Counted from the stretch's first letter, positions 9,740-20,442 are shown. The stretch is DNA of 64,000 bases from Haemophilus influenzae (GCF_001457655.1 NZ_LN831035.1:1826646-1890645), one strand, 5' to 3'. A program made the numbers and translations. Notes: generated by a model from the letters alone, not told the origin.

Positions 9740-10453
9740 CTAACAAATAGTGGTGCCTTCTTCAGTACCAGTCACTACTTGACGTAATGCCCCAGGTTTA
9801 CCCATATTGAACACTCTAATCGGCATGCCATGATCGCGAGCTAAAGTAAACGCCGATAAGTCCATCACTTTTAATTCTTTATCGATCACTTCTGCATAAG
9901 TTAAATTTTTATAAAGTTTTGCATCAGGATTTTTCGCTGGATCACAATCATACACACCATCAACTTTAGTCGCTTTCAACACAACATCAGCTTCAATTTC
10001 AATACCACGCAAACAAGCGGTAGAATCAGTGGTAAAGAATGGATTTCCCGTTCCCGCAGAGAAAATGACTATGCGTTTTTCGCGTAACATTTTGATTGCT
10101 TCAGACCAGTTATAAGTATCGCAAATACCATTTAATTGGAAAGCGGACATTAATTTTGCGTTCACATCAGCACGGAATAAAGAATCACGCATTGCCAAAC
10201 CATTCATCACCGTAGCAAGCATTCCCATATGATCGCCCACCACGCGATTCATCCCCGCTTTTGCTAGTTTTGCACCACGGAATAAGTTGCCGCCACCAAG
10301 AACGACGCCAACTTCCACACCCATCTCCACTAATTCTTTAATTTCAACAGCCATACGATCGAGAATCGCAGGATCGATACCAAAACCATCTTCTCCTTGT
10401 AATGCTTCACCGCTTAATTTCAATAAAATACGTTTATAAATTGGTTGGCTCAT
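9740..10453 (-). CDS. pyrH: Uridylate kinase (UMP kinase)
   Basis: A 237-residue bacterial UMP kinase of the amino-acid-kinase fold, forming UDP from UMP and ATP in pyrimidine biosynthesis. Recognised by the N-terminal [12 protein letters not shown], the glycine loop [12 protein letters not shown] and the STACLRGIE region. It is usually hexameric, GTP-activated and UTP-inhibited. It is divergent from the phosphoethanolamine transferase gene. The start is supported by AGGAA in the upstream minus-strand sequence. Confidence 0.97.
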   Translation of the reverse strand: MSQPIYKRILLKLSGEALQGEDGFGIDPAILDRMAVEIKELVEMGVEVGVVLGGGNLFRGAKLAKAGMNRVVGDHMGMLATVMNGLAMRDSLFRADVNAKLMSAFQLNGICDTYNWSEAIKMLREKRIVIFSAGTGNPFFTTDSTACLRGIEIEADVVLKATKVDGVYDCDPAKNPDAKLYKNLTYAEVIDKELKVMDLSAFTLARDHGMPIRVFNMGKPGALRQVVTGTEEGTTIC

Positions 10454-10581
10454 TGTTTTTTCCTTCTGGCTTAAAAAAATTGGCTTATTCTATAAAATAA
10501 CCGCTCAAGAGTGAAGAAGTTAAATATGGAAATTCTGAGTGAAAGGTGGATAATAGCGATATTTTCTTTTCAGGGAAGACA

Positions 10582-12153
10582 ATGATGAACACGAAAAAAA
10601 CAAGCCAAATTTTGCCCGCACTTTTTGCGGTGATTTGTGCCGCATTCGCGGGTTATTTTATTTTAATCGGTTCTGGGATGTTTACAGAACCAACTGTAGA
10701 TCTTATTCTGCTTGCGACAATAACTATTCTCTTATTAAGCAGCAGTAAAAAATCCTTCTATTTTATTTTGCTACCTCTTACGTTACTGCATGCTTTTTAT
10801 ACACCTACGGGGCTAAATTTTGGCCCTCCAAGCTATCAATATATCGCCTCGCTTTTCGCAACAGATATATTGGAAACGAAGGAATTTCTATTGCAAATTC
10901 CAGTGAGTAGTTACTTAATTGCTTTCGCCATTCCTATTTTGATTTTTCTTCAGTACAAAAGTGCGGTGAAATTTGGCATAAAATTTTATCGTAATAAAAC
11001 ATTTATTGCCTTGGCGACATTGCTTTTTGCTTACAACATGCCGCTTGCTGAACCGATTAAAGAAACGGTAAGTTCCACATTAAAAATTGTAGATGAAGTA
11101 CAAAAACTAAAACAAATCTCTCAATCTGATAACTGGGGAAAATCAACATTAGAAAATTCACGCTATGATGATTATGTAATTGTACTCGGAGAAAGTGCGC
11201 GGAAAGATTACCACCATGCCTACGGTTATCCAATAGAAAACACCCCCTTTATGTCTAACGCTAAAGGCACGTTGATTGATGGTTTTCGTTCAGCAGGAAC
11301 AAATACCGTCGCCTCACTTCGTCTAATGCTAACCCTTCCTAACAAAGAAAAATGGGAACCAAATTACAGCTTGAGTTTAGTGGATCTAATCAAATCTGCA
11401 GGCGTGAAAACTTATTGGCTTTCTAATCAAGGTATGCTCGGTAAATTCGATACGCCCGTTTCATCCCTCGCTTCAAAATCTGATGAAACCTTTTTCTTGA
11501 AAAAAGGCGGAAGCTTTAATTCGACTAACTTTAGTGACTTTGATTTATTACCCAAATTCGCCCAAGTATTAGAAAATTCTGTTCAAGGAAAACGTTTTAT
11601 TGTGTTGCATATTTATGGTTCACACCCAATGGCTTGCGATCGTATCGAAGATTATCCAAAAATTTTTGATGATAAAGATCTTAATCCGAAATATGGTTAT
11701 TTAAATTGCTATGTGTCGTCTATTAAGAAAACCGATGAATTTTTAAAACGTGTATATGATCAGCTTGAAGAAAATGCGAAGAAAAATCACCGCACTTTCT
11801 CAATGATTTATTTCTCAGATCACGGTTTGTGCCACCAACAAGATGAAAAAAACAATATACTTTTGTTCAATCAAAACTGTTTCAGCCGAGAGCACCATAA
11901 TATTCCGCTATTCAAAATTTCATCAGATGATATGGAACGCAAAGAATATAAGGTGTTTAAATCAGGTTTAAATTTCTTAGAAGGGATTGCAAATTGGATA
12001 GGAATTCAAAATCCTCAATTAACGCAAACAGAAGATTTATTTTCTAACGAATCGGATAAAAATGACTTTGGATTGCAAAAACGAATTGATGAAAAATATC
12101 GTAAAGATGACGATCCAGCCATTGATATTCGTCCTAAACACGGAGCATATTGA
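10582..12153 (+). CDS. Sulfatase-family phosphoethanolamine transferase (paralogue 1)
   Basis: About 523 residues: an N-terminal block of about five membrane helices, then a periplasmic sulfatase-like domain. The GESARKDY motif supplies the probable nucleophile (Ser where EptA has Thr), and SDHGL and EHHNIPLF supply metal ligands. Such enzymes move phosphoethanolamine from phosphatidylethanolamine to lipid A, Kdo or heptose. The exact acceptor cannot be read from sequence. I start at the ATG at 10582 behind AGGGA rather than 36 bp upstream. A second, clearly related gene is at 49611-51170. Confidence 0.86.
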   Translation: MMNTKKTSQILPALFAVICAAFAGYFILIGSGMFTEPTVDLILLATITILLLSSSKKSFYFILLPLTLLHAFYTPTGLNFGPPSYQYIASLFATDILETKEFLLQIPVSSYLIAFAIPILIFLQYKSAVKFGIKFYRNKTFIALATLLFAYNMPLAEPIKETVSSTLKIVDEVQKLKQISQSDNWGKSTLENSRYDDYVIVLGESARKDYHHAYGYPIENTPFMSNAKGTLIDGFRSAGTNTVASLRLMLTLPNKEKWEPNYSLSLVDLIKSAGVKTYWLSNQGMLGKFDTPVSSLASKSDETFFLKKGGSFNSTNFSDFDLLPKFAQVLENSVQGKRFIVLHIYGSHPMACDRIEDYPKIFDDKDLNPKYGYLNCYVSSIKKTDEFLKRVYDQLEENAKKNHRTFSMIYFSDHGLCHQQDEKNNILLFNQNCFSREHHNIPLFKISSDDMERKEYKVFKSGLNFLEGIANWIGIQNPQLTQTEDLFSNESDKNDFGLQKRIDEKYRKDDDPAIDIRPKHGAY

Positions 12154-12228
12154 GTACGTTTTATTTTTAGCTATAAATATCGTATAATCCGACAGATTTT
12201 ATTTGTTTATTTTTTGTAAGGTATCAAC

Positions 12229-12675
12229 GTGTCAGAACAACAACCAAGAGTGATCGAATCAAAAGAAATTATGACTTTATTGCCACATCGCTACCCATTT
12301 TTGTTAGTGGATCGCGTATTGGATTTTAAAGAAGGCGAATGGTTAAAAGCGATTAAAAATATCAGCGTGAATGAGCCTTGTTTCACAGGTCACTTCCCAG
12401 GCGAACCCATTTTACCGGGCGTTTTAATTTTAGAAGCTTTGGCACAAGCAATGGGCATTTTAGCCTTTAAAACTCTCGAATTAAAAGGCGGCGAACTATT
12501 CTACTTTGCAGGTATTGATGAAGCGCGCTTTAAACGCCCGGTGTTACCTGGAGATCAAATGGAATTAAACGTTCAAGTGATTAAAGAACGCCGTGGTATC
12601 ACTTCATTTACTGGCGTTGCTACCGTAAATGGCGAAATCGCTTGTGAAGCAAAACTAATGTGTGCTCGTCGTTAA
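12229..12675 (+). CDS. fabZ: (3R)-hydroxyacyl-ACP dehydratase FabZ
   Basis: A 148-residue hot-dog-fold dehydratase of fatty acid elongation, recognised by [26 protein letters not shown] (catalytic His and later Glu) and LEALAQA. The start is GTG, with AAGG 8 bp upstream. It is followed 13 bp later by lpxA, the conserved fabZ-lpxA-lpxB order in which fatty acid and lipid A synthesis compete for hydroxyacyl-ACP. Confidence 0.97.
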   Translation: MSEQQPRVIESKEIMTLLPHRYPFLLVDRVLDFKEGEWLKAIKNISVNEPCFTGHFPGEPILPGVLILEALAQAMGILAFKTLELKGGELFYFAGIDEARFKRPVLPGDQMELNVQVIKERRGITSFTGVATVNGEIACEAKLMCARR

Positions 12676-12688
12676 TTAAGGGGTAAAT

Positions 12689-13477
12689 ATGATCCACCCA
12701 AGTGCAAAAATTCATCCAACTGCCCTCGTTGAAGAAGGGGCGGTAATTGGCGAAGACGTTTTTATTGGGCCTTTCTGTATTATTGAGGGCAGTGTTGAAA
12801 TCAAAGCTCGCACTGTATTGAAATCTCACGTTGTGGTACGTGGCGATACCGTGATTGGCGAAGATAACGAAATCTATCAATTTGCGAGCATTGGCGAAGT
12901 AAACCAAGATTTGAAATATAAAGGCGAAGCTACAAAAACCATTATTGGTAATAGCAACCGAATTCGTGAACACGTGACAATTCATCGTGGCACGATTCAA
13001 GGCTGTGGCGTAACCTCTATTGGCAATAACAATTTATTAATGGTGAATGTTCACGTTGCACACGATTGCCAAATTAAAAATAACTGTATTCTGGCAAACA
13101 ATGCAACGCTTGCAGGTCACGTAGAATTAGATGATTTCGTGATTGTTGGCGGTATGTCAGCGATTCATCAATTTGTGATTGTTGGTGCACACGTTATGTT
13201 AGGCGGTGGTTCTATGGTAAGCCAAGATGTACCACCTTATGTTATGGCGCAAGGCAACCACGCCCGTCCATTTGGCGTAAACTTAGAGGGTTTGAAACGT
13301 CGTGGTTTTGATAAACCAACCATGCACACAATCCGTAACATTTATAAAATGCTCTATCGTGGCGGTAAAACACTTGAAGAAGTGTTACCAGAAATTGAGC
13401 AAATTGCGGAAACCGATTCAGCGATCAGTTTTTTTGTTGAATTTTTCAAACGTTCAACTCGCGGAATTATTCGTTAA
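12689..13477 (+). CDS. lpxA: UDP-GlcNAc O-acyltransferase LpxA
   Basis: A 262-residue left-handed beta-helix acyltransferase with hexapeptide repeats throughout the first 190 residues. The catalytic histidine lies in the NVHVAHDC segment. It performs the first step of lipid A synthesis, adding a 3-hydroxyacyl chain to UDP-GlcNAc. An AAGGGG ribosome binding site precedes the ATG. Confidence 0.97.
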
Positions 13478-13495
13478 TAAAACTTCTTCATTTTC

Positions 13496-13530
13496 AACCG
13501 CACTTTGCACACCAAAGTGCGGTTATTTTT
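13496..13530 (+). terminator. Uptake-signal hairpin between lpxA and lpxB
   Basis: Arms AACCGCACTTTG (13496-13507) and CAAAGTGCGGTT (13513-13524) with loop CACAC, followed by ATTTTTT. This is a full terminator structure inside the lpx operon, which suggests that some transcripts stop before lpxB. Confidence 0.75.
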
Positions 13531-13543
13531 TAGGATAAATTTG

Positions 13544-14716
13544 ATGAACAAAACAAATCCAACCATTGCTCTTGTTGCAGGAGAAGTATCTGGTGATATT
13601 CTCGGTGCTGGTTTAATTCGCCAGCTCAAAGCACATTATCCTAATGCTCGCTTTATTGGTATTGCAGGCACAAGAATGTTGGCTGAAGGCTGTAAAACGC
13701 TCGTCGATATGGAAGAGCTTTCTGTTATGGGTTTGGCTGAAATCTTGAAACATCTTCCTCGTTTGCTGAAAATTCGTAAAAATGTCATTCAAACTATGTT
13801 GCAAGAAAAACCTGATGTTTACATCGGCATTGATGCGCCTGATTTTAATTTGGATGTAGAACTCAAGCTCAAAGCTAACGGAATTAAAACCATTCATTAC
13901 GTGAGCCCCTCTGTATGGGCATGGCGTCAAAATCGTATCCATAAAATTGCCAAAGCGACCCATCAAGTTCTTGCCTTTTTGCCTTTTGAGAAAGCCTTTT
14001 ACGATAAATTTAATGTCCCTTGCCGTTTTATTGGACACACAATGGCAGATGCTATTCCGCTCAAACCAAACCGTGCCGAAGCATGCCAAATGCTACAGAT
14101 TGATCCCGCACAACGCTATTTAGCTATCCTAGTTGGAAGCCGTGGTTCAGAGGTGGAATTTCTGGCTGAGCCTTTCTTAAAAACAGCTTTATTGTTAAAA
14201 GAACAATTTCCTGATTTACAATTCCTTGTTCCTTTGGTGAACGAAAAACGACGAATTCAATTTGAAGCCATTAAAGCTAAAATTGCGCCAAATCTAGACC
14301 TGCATTTAATTGACGGCAATGCACGACAAGCAATGATTGCAGCTGATGCAACACTTCTTGCTTCAGGAACAGCAGCACTTGAAGCAATGCTTTGTAAATC
14401 CCCAATGGTGGTAGGCTATCGAATGAAACCACTGACCTATTTCTTAGCAAAACGTTTAGTGAAAACCGATTATATTTCTTTACCAAATTTGCTTGCGAAT
14501 GAAATGCTCGTGCCTGAAATGATTCAAGAAGAATGCACGCCAGAATTGCTCGCTGAAAAATTATCTGCTTATCTTTCTGATGATGAAAGTGCGGTAAAAA
14601 ATCGCCATATTTTAATTCAGCACTTCACGGATTTACACCAAAAGATTCAATGCAATGCCGATAAGCAAGCGGCTCAAGCAGTCATTGATTTATTAGAAGG
14701 AACAGAAAATGTTTGA
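13544..14716 (+). CDS. lpxB: Lipid A disaccharide synthase LpxB
   Basis: A 390-residue glycosyltransferase (GT19) joining lipid X to UDP-diacylglucosamine. It opens with [16 protein letters not shown] and contains the family segments IGIDAPDFN and [11 protein letters not shown] start at the ATG at 13544, behind AGGAT. An in-frame ATG at 13505 would run through the terminator hairpin and is unlikely. It overlaps rnhB by 8 bp. Confidence 0.97.
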   Translation: MNKTNPTIALVAGEVSGDILGAGLIRQLKAHYPNARFIGIAGTRMLAEGCKTLVDMEELSVMGLAEILKHLPRLLKIRKNVIQTMLQEKPDVYIGIDAPDFNLDVELKLKANGIKTIHYVSPSVWAWRQNRIHKIAKATHQVLAFLPFEKAFYDKFNVPCRFIGHTMADAIPLKPNRAEACQMLQIDPAQRYLAILVGSRGSEVEFLAEPFLKTALLLKEQFPDLQFLVPLVNEKRRIQFEAIKAKIAPNLDLHLIDGNARQAMIAADATLLASGTAALEAMLCKSPMVVGYRMKPLTYFLAKRLVKTDYISLPNLLANEMLVPEMIQEECTPELLAEKLSAYLSDDESAVKNRHILIQHFTDLHQKIQCNADKQAAQAVIDLLEGTENV

Positions 14717-15302
14717 ATATCCACAAGGCTATGAATTGATCGCTGGTGTTGATGAAGTTGGGCGAGGCCCTTTAGTTGGGGCTGTTGTCACGGCTGCCGT
14801 TATTTTGGATCCGAATAATCCAATTGAAGGACTCGCTGATTCTAAAAAACTTTCTGAGAAAAAACGTTTAGCCCTTGCTGAAGAAATCAAAGAAAAAGCC
14901 CTTGCTTGGGCATTAGGTCGAGCTGAAGCTAACGAAATTGACGAGATAAATATCCTGCAAGCCTCCTTGCTGGCAATGACTCGAGCAGTAAAATCTTTAA
15001 AAATTCAACCGCACTTTGTGTTGGTTGATGGCAATAAGATCCCAAAAGATTTAGCTATTCCAGCGCAAGCCGTCGTCAAAGGCGATAACCTTGTGGCAGA
15101 AATCAGTGCAGCCTCTATTTTGGCGAAAGTGGCACGAGACCAAGAAATGGAAGAATTAGACAAGCAATATCCAGAATACGCTTTTGCCCAGCATAAAGGC
15201 TATCCGACCAAATTACATTTGGAAAAATTAGCTGAACTTGGTGCGTTACCGCAACATCGTCGTAGCTTTGCCCCAGTGAAAAAAGCACTAGAACAGTTTT
15301 AG
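14709..15302 (+). CDS. rnhB: Ribonuclease HII
   Basis: A 197-residue RNase HII that removes ribonucleotides and RNA primers from DNA. It has the N-terminal [12 protein letters not shown] motif (catalytic Asp-Glu), a later DG near residue 107 and the [12 protein letters not shown] segment. The start overlaps the end of lpxB by 8 bp, as in many gammaproteobacteria. Confidence 0.97.
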   Translation: MFEYPQGYELIAGVDEVGRGPLVGAVVTAAVILDPNNPIEGLADSKKLSEKKRLALAEEIKEKALAWALGRAEANEIDEINILQASLLAMTRAVKSLKIQPHFVLVDGNKIPKDLAIPAQAVVKGDNLVAEISAASILAKVARDQEMEELDKQYPEYAFAQHKGYPTKLHLEKLAELGALPQHRRSFAPVKKALEQF

Positions 15303-15323
15303 AATGCTAATTTGGTTTAACAA

Positions 15324-15339
15324 AGGCTGTGTTTTAATA
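15324..15339 (+). repeat. Left 16-bp inverted repeat flanking mod-res
   Basis: AGGCTGTGTTTTAATA. Its exact reverse complement is at 20418-20433, just beyond res. See findings. The rest of the 215-bp gap to mod is AT-rich and holds no gene I recognise. A promoter for mod is expected there. Confidence 0.75.
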
Positions 15340-15517
15340 CTGTGTTAATGCTTTCACTAAAATTTGATGCACATAAACAAAATTTTTTGACTTCTGTGAG
15401 TCAAAGAAAACAGGTTAAGAGAGTAATTAAACCTGTACGGTCGATAAATATACCTAAACACTCTGCTATTCCTTTGTAATAGCACATTAAAATAATGACT
15501 TATGAGGATTTATAACG

Positions 15518-15970
15518 ATGAAGACAGACATTCAAACCGAATTAACCCAAGCCCTACTATCACACGAAAAAGTATGGGCGAACGAAGAAAAAACCATTTT
15601 AGCCAAAAACATTCTGTTGGATTTGGTAGAAAAAACCGACCCGACTATTATCGGGTTGTTATTGGGGAATGATGAGTTAAAACGCCATTTTTTTGTGGAA
15701 GTGAATGGTGTTTTGGTGTTTAAATTGCAGGATTTTCGTTTTTTCTTGGACAAACACAGAATCAATAATTCCTACACAAAATACGCCAATCGCATTGGCT
15801 TGACGGACGGCAACCGCTTTTTGAAAGACAGTTCGGATATTGTGTTGGATTTTCCGTTTAAAGATTGTGTGCTAAATGGCGGACAAAGCACCGAAGAAGG
15901 CGAAGAAATTTATTTTAAACGCAATAACAGCCAGCCAGCCAGCCAGCCAGCCAATTATACACTAAATTAA
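15518..15970 (+). CDS. mod: Type III DNA methyltransferase Mod, N-terminal fragment (phase OFF)
   Basis: The first 150 codons of a phase-variable mod gene (ModA type). Translation runs through six AGCC repeats and then meets a TAA 16 bp later, giving a truncated product ending in alternating SQPA residues. The methyltransferase body continues in frame +1 from 15952. Adding one repeat (7) or removing two (4) would join the frames into a protein of about 705 residues. The N-terminal part is helical and carries no catalytic motif, so the present product should be inactive. Confidence 0.88.
   Translation: MKTDIQTELTQALLSHEKVWANEEKTILAKNILLDLVEKTDPTIIGLLLGNDELKRHFFVEVNGVLVFKLQDFRFFLDKHRINNSYTKYANRIGLTDGNRFLKDSSDIVLDFPFKDCVLNGGQSTEEGEEIYFKRNNSQPASQPANYTLN
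15929..15952 (+). repeat. AGCC tetranucleotide repeat, six units
   Basis: Six perfect AGCC units inside the mod reading frame. Slipped-strand mispairing here shifts the frame. Tetranucleotide tracts in mod genes are the established switch for phase-variable regulons in H. influenzae. Six units is short, so switching may be slow compared with alleles carrying tens of units. Confidence 0.95.
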
Positions 15971-17631
15971 CCCGAAAAAGACAAGAAATCTTTTTTAATC
16001 AAACCCTTGCTTTTGATGAAATTGACCGACTTTTTGACGCAAAAGCATTCTCAAAATTCTCTCGCTATACCGCAGATGGCAAGCAACCCGTTGGCGAAAT
16101 CAAACGCCATTTTGACGGCACGCCAGCCGAAAATCTCATTATCAAAGGCAATAATCTGATAGCCCTGCATTCGCTTGCCAAGCAGTTTAAAGGCAAAATC
16201 AAGCTGATTTATATTGATCCGCCATATAACACGGGCAATGACGGTTTCAAATACAACGACAAATTTAATCATTCCACTTGGCTCACTTTTATGAAAAATC
16301 GGCTGGAAATTGCGAAAACATTGTTGGCTGATGATGGCGTGATTTTTGTTCAATGTGATGACAATGAACAAGCCTATTTGAAAATTTTAATGGACGAAGT
16401 TTTTGGTCGTGAAAATTTTGTTACAACCATTCATTGCCAAATGTCCACAACGCAAGGAATGAAAGTTAAAGCGGCACAAGATGGAAATATTGTTAAAAAT
16501 GCTGAATATATTATAGTTTTTTCAAAAAATGGACATAAAAATATTGCAATAAATCCCTTGTATGATTTGCGTTCAGAATATGATGAACACTATTCGCTAT
16601 ATTTAAAAAACGATGGGGCTATTGGGCAACTTAAAGAATTATATGATTATAGATTTCCAAAAGATTTAAAAAATACAACCGCACTTTCTTTAAAAGAAGC
16701 ATTTAAGAAAAGTAATGAATTTGCCGAGATTGTGAAAACACATCTTTCCAAGATTGTAAGAAGCGATAAAGTTACTGGATTTGATTTATCCGTTGAATTA
16801 GAAAATAGCAAATGGAAAGAAGTTGAGAGAAATGGAAGAAAATATATTCTTACATTAGATAAAAATGGCAAAGTTTGCCAATTATTAAGACTACAAGATT
16901 CTTGGGGAAAAACTGATAATTACAATAATGATGAGGGACTTCGTAAAATTCGTGGTAATTGGTGGGAAGGTTTTTACCTTGATATGGGAAATGTTGGAAA
17001 AGAAGGGAGCGTAGATTTTAAAAATGGCAAAAAAGGAGAGCGTTTAATTTCACAAATTATTAAAACAGCAACCAACGAAAACGACATCGTCCTAGACTAC
17101 CATTTAGGCAGTGGCACAACCGCCGCCGTCGCTCATAAAATGAACCGCCAATACATCGGTATTGAACAAATGGATTATATTGAAACGCTTGCCGTTGAAC
17201 GCTTGAAAAAAGTGATTGAAGGCGAGCAAGGCGGTATTTCCAAAGCCGTGAATTGGCAAGGCGGTGGCGAGTTTGTTTATGCCGAACTTGCTCCATTTAA
17301 CGAAACAGCAAAACAACAAATTTTGGCGTGCGAAAATTCAAACGACATCAAAACGCTGTTTAATGAATTATGCGAACGCTATTTCTTGAAATACAATGTA
17401 AGCGTGAATGAATTTAGTCAAATCATTGAAGAACCTGAATTTCAAACCTTACCACTTGACGAACAAAAACAAATGATGCTTGAAATGTTGGATTTAAATC
17501 AAATGTATGTTTCATTATCCGAAATGGACGATGAACAATTTGCAGGTTGCTTAAACGATGACGATAAAGCGTTAAGCCGTGCGTTCTATCAATCAGTAAA
17601 AAATCAAGCGGAGAAAAAAGATGGCGAATAA
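15952..17631 (+). CDS. mod: Type III DNA methyltransferase Mod, catalytic part (out of frame)
   Basis: Open in frame 1 from the repeat tract to 17631 (about 560 codons), with a first internal ATG at 16291. It contains motif IV IDPPYNTGND near 16219-16248, then a variable target-recognition region (about 16430-17040), then the AdoMet-binding motif I near DYHLGSGTT (17095-17121). This is the motif order of beta-class N6-adenine methyltransferases. It is translated only when the repeat number restores the frame. Starting at 16291 would omit the DPPY motif and is not a functional start. The last 11 bp overlap res. Confidence 0.9.
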   Translation, partial: QLYTKLTRKRQEIFFNQTLAFDEIDRLFDAKAFSKFSRYTADGKQPVGEIKRHFDGTPAENLIIKGNNLIALHSLAKQFKGKIKLIYIDPPYNTGNDGFKYNDKFNHSTWLTFMKNRLEIAKTLLADDGVIFVQCDDNEQAYLKILMDEVFGRENFVTTIHCQMSTTQGMKVKAAQDGNIVKNAEYIIVFSKNGHKNIAINPLYDLRSEYDEHYSLYLKNDGAIGQLKELYDYRFPKDLKNTTALSLKEAFKKSNEFAEIVKTHLSKIVRSDKVTGFDLSVELENSKWKEVERNGRKYILTLDKNGKVCQLLRLQDSWGKTDNYNNDEGLRKIRGNWWEGFYLDMGNVGKEGSVDFKNGKKGERLISQIIKTATNENDIVLDYHLGSGTTAAVAHKMNRQYIGIEQMDYIETLAVERLKKVIEGEQGGISKAVNWQGGGEFVYAELAPFNETAKQQILACENSNDIKTLFNELCERYFLKYNVSVNEFSQIIEEPEFQTLPLDEQKQMMLEMLDLNQMYVSLSEMDDEQFAGCLNDDDKALSRAFYQSVKNQAEKKDGE

Positions 17632-20395
17632 TAAAACGTTGTTTGATTGGGTGGAAGACCGCAAATCAATGCTGGAAGAAATGGAACAGACAGATTTTTT
17701 CGCACTGCCTGAATTTGTTTCAAATAATTTGAAATATCCGTTTTTTGAATGGCAGAAATCGGCTTTAGAAAACTTTGTAATTTTTGACCGCACTCCAAAA
17801 TTAAAGGACTTCCCCGATATCAAAAACCGCCCTACCCATTTGCTATTTAATATGGCAACAGGTGCAGGCAAAACGATGATGATGGCAGCGTTGATTTTGT
17901 ATTATTTTGAAAAAGGGTATCGGCATTTTCTGTTTTTTGTGAATCAAAACAATATCGTGGATAAAACGGAAAATAATTTTACCGATCCGACGCACGCAAA
18001 ATTTTTATTTACCGAGAAGATTTTGCAGGGCGATACGGTAATTCCTATTCGCAAAGTGGAGACATTTAGCCCACATTCAGACGGCATTGAAATTAAATTT
18101 ACCAGCATTCAAAAGCTGTATAACGATATTCGCACCCGGCGGGAAAATCAAACCACATTGGCGGATTTGCACAAATTGAACCTTGTGATGCTGGGTGATG
18201 AAGCGCACCATTTAAACGCGCAAACCAAAGGCAAAAAACAAGGCGAATTAGATTTAGAAAAGGAAATGAACGACCGCACCAGCAATGCCGAAATTGAACG
18301 TAAAGGCTGGGAGCATATGGTTTTGGAATTGTTACTCAATAAAAATGGCAATCATAGCCAAAATGTGCTGTTGGAATTTACCGCCACGCTGCCTGAAAAT
18401 GCTGACGTGCAACAAAAGTACGCTGATAAAATCATCACAAAATTTGGCTTAAAAGAATTTTTGCAAAAAGGTTATACCAAAGAAATCAATTTGGTATCCA
18501 GTACGCTGGGTAAGAAAGAGCGAGTGTTACACGCTTTATTGTTTGCTTGGTATCGACATCGAATTGCGTTGAAATATGGCATTGCCAATTTCAAGCCTGT
18601 GATGTTGTTTAGAAGTAAGACGATTGATGAATCAAAAGCGGATTATCTGGCATTTTTAAATTGGGCAGAAAATGTGCAGGCGGTTGATTTTTCGTTTTTA
18701 ACTACATTTTCAACAAGCTTGAACGATAGCGATAGCGATAGCGATAACGCCAACGAACAAGGCAAAACCCGCACTGAACAAGCCCTAAAATTTATGCAGG
18801 AAAAAGGCGTTGAGTTTGCACATTTGGCAGATTGGGTAAAACAAAATTATCAAAAACACAATGTGATTATTACCAACTCCGAGAGCAACAAAACCAAAAC
18901 CGAAAAAACCGACAGCGAAACCGAAAAATTGCTAAATAATTTGGAAGCGGCCGATAATCCGATCCGTGCCATTTTTACGGTGGACAGATTAACCGAAGGT
19001 TGGGACGTTCTGAATTTGTTTGATATTGTGCGTTTATATGAAGGGCAAAACGGCGGCGGTTCAAATAAAAAATCAGGCAAAACGGCTGCCGCCACCGTAT
19101 CGGAAAAGCAGTTGATTGGTCGTGGCGTGCGTTATTTTCCATTTGCGTTTGAAGATAAACAGCCGAATAAACGCAAATTTGACAATGACATGCAACACGA
19201 ATTGCGTATTTTGGAAGAATTGTTTTATTACACGCACGATGAGCAATCTCGCTATATTTCAGAATTAAAAGCAGAACTTCGCAAAGATGGCTTTATTCCC
19301 GAAAACGATAAAGACAAGGTTTTAACCACCTTCAAACTAAAATCTGAATTTGCAGATGATGAAACTTTTAAAAACCTATTGATTTGGGCAAATCAAAAAG
19401 TAAAAAATCCCAATGCTAAAGCCAATAATGCAGACAGCCTAAAAGCCAATCCGCAAACGCTTTCATTCCAAATTCACGGCAATCAATTGTTGCAGGAAAC
19501 GCAATTTACAGCCGATGAAAATGATGAAACCGCCCGACAAATCGGCACACAAAATAATTTTACTCAAACCATAAAAATGAGTGAAATGGAGCGGCACATT
19601 TTTAATAAAGCCTTGCATATCAAAGGAAAAAATAGTCAATCTTTATTTCATTTCGATCGCTTGCAAAGCAAACTCAACATTCAAAATCGCAATGAATTGC
19701 AAAATAACTTGTTAAAAGATTGGCAAATTGAATTTTTGGGATTAGGGCAAGATAAACAGATTAGCCCAGATGACAAACTTGCAGGCTGCCTAAAAATCTT
19801 GGAAATGGTTGAAAAACGTCTCAATGAAAGTGATATGCCATTTATCGGTACAAAAGAATTTACGCCTAAAAAATTGTGGGAAATTTTTGGCACACCAAAA
19901 CAAAAATGGGTCAAAAAAGATGATGTAAAAACTGCTATTGCCATGCAAAATGATTGGTATGTGATGGATAATTTTGCTGGAACGAGTTTGGAAGAAGCGT
20001 TAATTCAATTTATTTCAGAGCGTTTGGGCGATTTGAAATCTAAATATGACGTTCATTTAATCCGCAATGAAGAAGTGTTTAAATTGAATAACTTTGCCGA
20101 TGGTGAAGGATTTATGCCGGACTTTGTTTTATTGCTGAAAGATAAACAAAAATCTTCTTCCAATGGTGTGAACGACTTTTTGCATTACCAAATTTTCATT
20201 GAACCCAAAGGCGAACATTTAGTGGAAACTGATAGGTGGAAAGAAGCTTTTTTAAAATCAATCACAGTGGAATATGGGAAGGATAAGATCCTGCAAAAAG
20301 ATACACCGCATTATCGTTTGATCGGTTTGCCGTTTTTTACTGATCATCAGAAAAATGGACAATTTACGGAGTTATTCCCTTTAGGAGAGACATAG
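17621..20395 (+). CDS. res: Type III restriction enzyme, Res subunit
   Basis: A 924-residue helicase-nuclease. Walker A ATGAGKT is near residues 84-90, the DEAH-box variant GDEAHH near 192, and the motif III-like FTATLP near 253. Helicase motif VI lies around LIGRGVRYFPF. The C-terminus has the PD-(D/E)xK endonuclease elements MPDFVL and EPKGEH. Res cuts only in complex with Mod, so the OFF state of mod silences it as well. It contains an in-frame GATAGC repeat encoding Asp-Ser pairs. Confidence 0.93.
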   Translation: MANNKTLFDWVEDRKSMLEEMEQTDFFALPEFVSNNLKYPFFEWQKSALENFVIFDRTPKLKDFPDIKNRPTHLLFNMATGAGKTMMMAALILYYFEKGYRHFLFFVNQNNIVDKTENNFTDPTHAKFLFTEKILQGDTVIPIRKVETFSPHSDGIEIKFTSIQKLYNDIRTRRENQTTLADLHKLNLVMLGDEAHHLNAQTKGKKQGELDLEKEMNDRTSNAEIERKGWEHMVLELLLNKNGNHSQNVLLEFTATLPENADVQQKYADKIITKFGLKEFLQKGYTKEINLVSSTLGKKERVLHALLFAWYRHRIALKYGIANFKPVMLFRSKTIDESKADYLAFLNWAENVQAVDFSFLTTFSTSLNDSDSDSDNANEQGKTRTEQALKFMQEKGVEFAHLADWVKQNYQKHNVIITNSESNKTKTEKTDSETEKLLNNLEAADNPIRAIFTVDRLTEGWDVLNLFDIVRLYEGQNGGGSNKKSGKTAAATVSEKQLIGRGVRYFPFAFEDKQPNKRKFDNDMQHELRILEELFYYTHDEQSRYISELKAELRKDGFIPENDKDKVLTTFKLKSEFADDETFKNLLIWANQKVKNPNAKANNADSLKANPQTLSFQIHGNQLLQETQFTADENDETARQIGTQNNFTQTIKMSEMERHIFNKALHIKGKNSQSLFHFDRLQSKLNIQNRNELQNNLLKDWQIEFLGLGQDKQISPDDKLAGCLKILEMVEKRLNESDMPFIGTKEFTPKKLWEIFGTPKQKWVKKDDVKTAIAMQNDWYVMDNFAGTSLEEALIQFISERLGDLKSKYDVHLIRNEEVFKLNNFADGEGFMPDFVLLLKDKQKSSSNGVNDFLHYQIFIEPKGEHLVETDRWKEAFLKSITVEYGKDKILQKDTPHYRLIGLPFFTDHQKNGQFTELFPLGET
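18725..18748 (+). repeat. GATAGC hexanucleotide repeat within res
   Basis: Three GATAGC units plus one GATAAC, encoding DSDSDSDN. The unit length is a multiple of three, so copy change alters linker length without breaking the frame. Confidence 0.9.
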
Positions 20396-20417
20396 CTTGA
20401 AAAATAGAGTGGTGTAT

Positions 20418-20433
20418 TATTAAAACACAGCCT
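20418..20433 (-). repeat. Right 16-bp inverted repeat flanking mod-res
   Basis: TATTAAAACACAGCCT, the exact reverse complement of 15324-15339, 22 bp after the res stop. Confidence 0.75.
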
Positions 20434-20442
20434 TAACAAAAC

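Noticed and set aside
16291..17631. Independent methyltransferase starting at 16291
   Set aside because: It would lose the DPPY motif at 16219-16248, which is in the same open frame upstream. It is the rest of the phase-variable mod.
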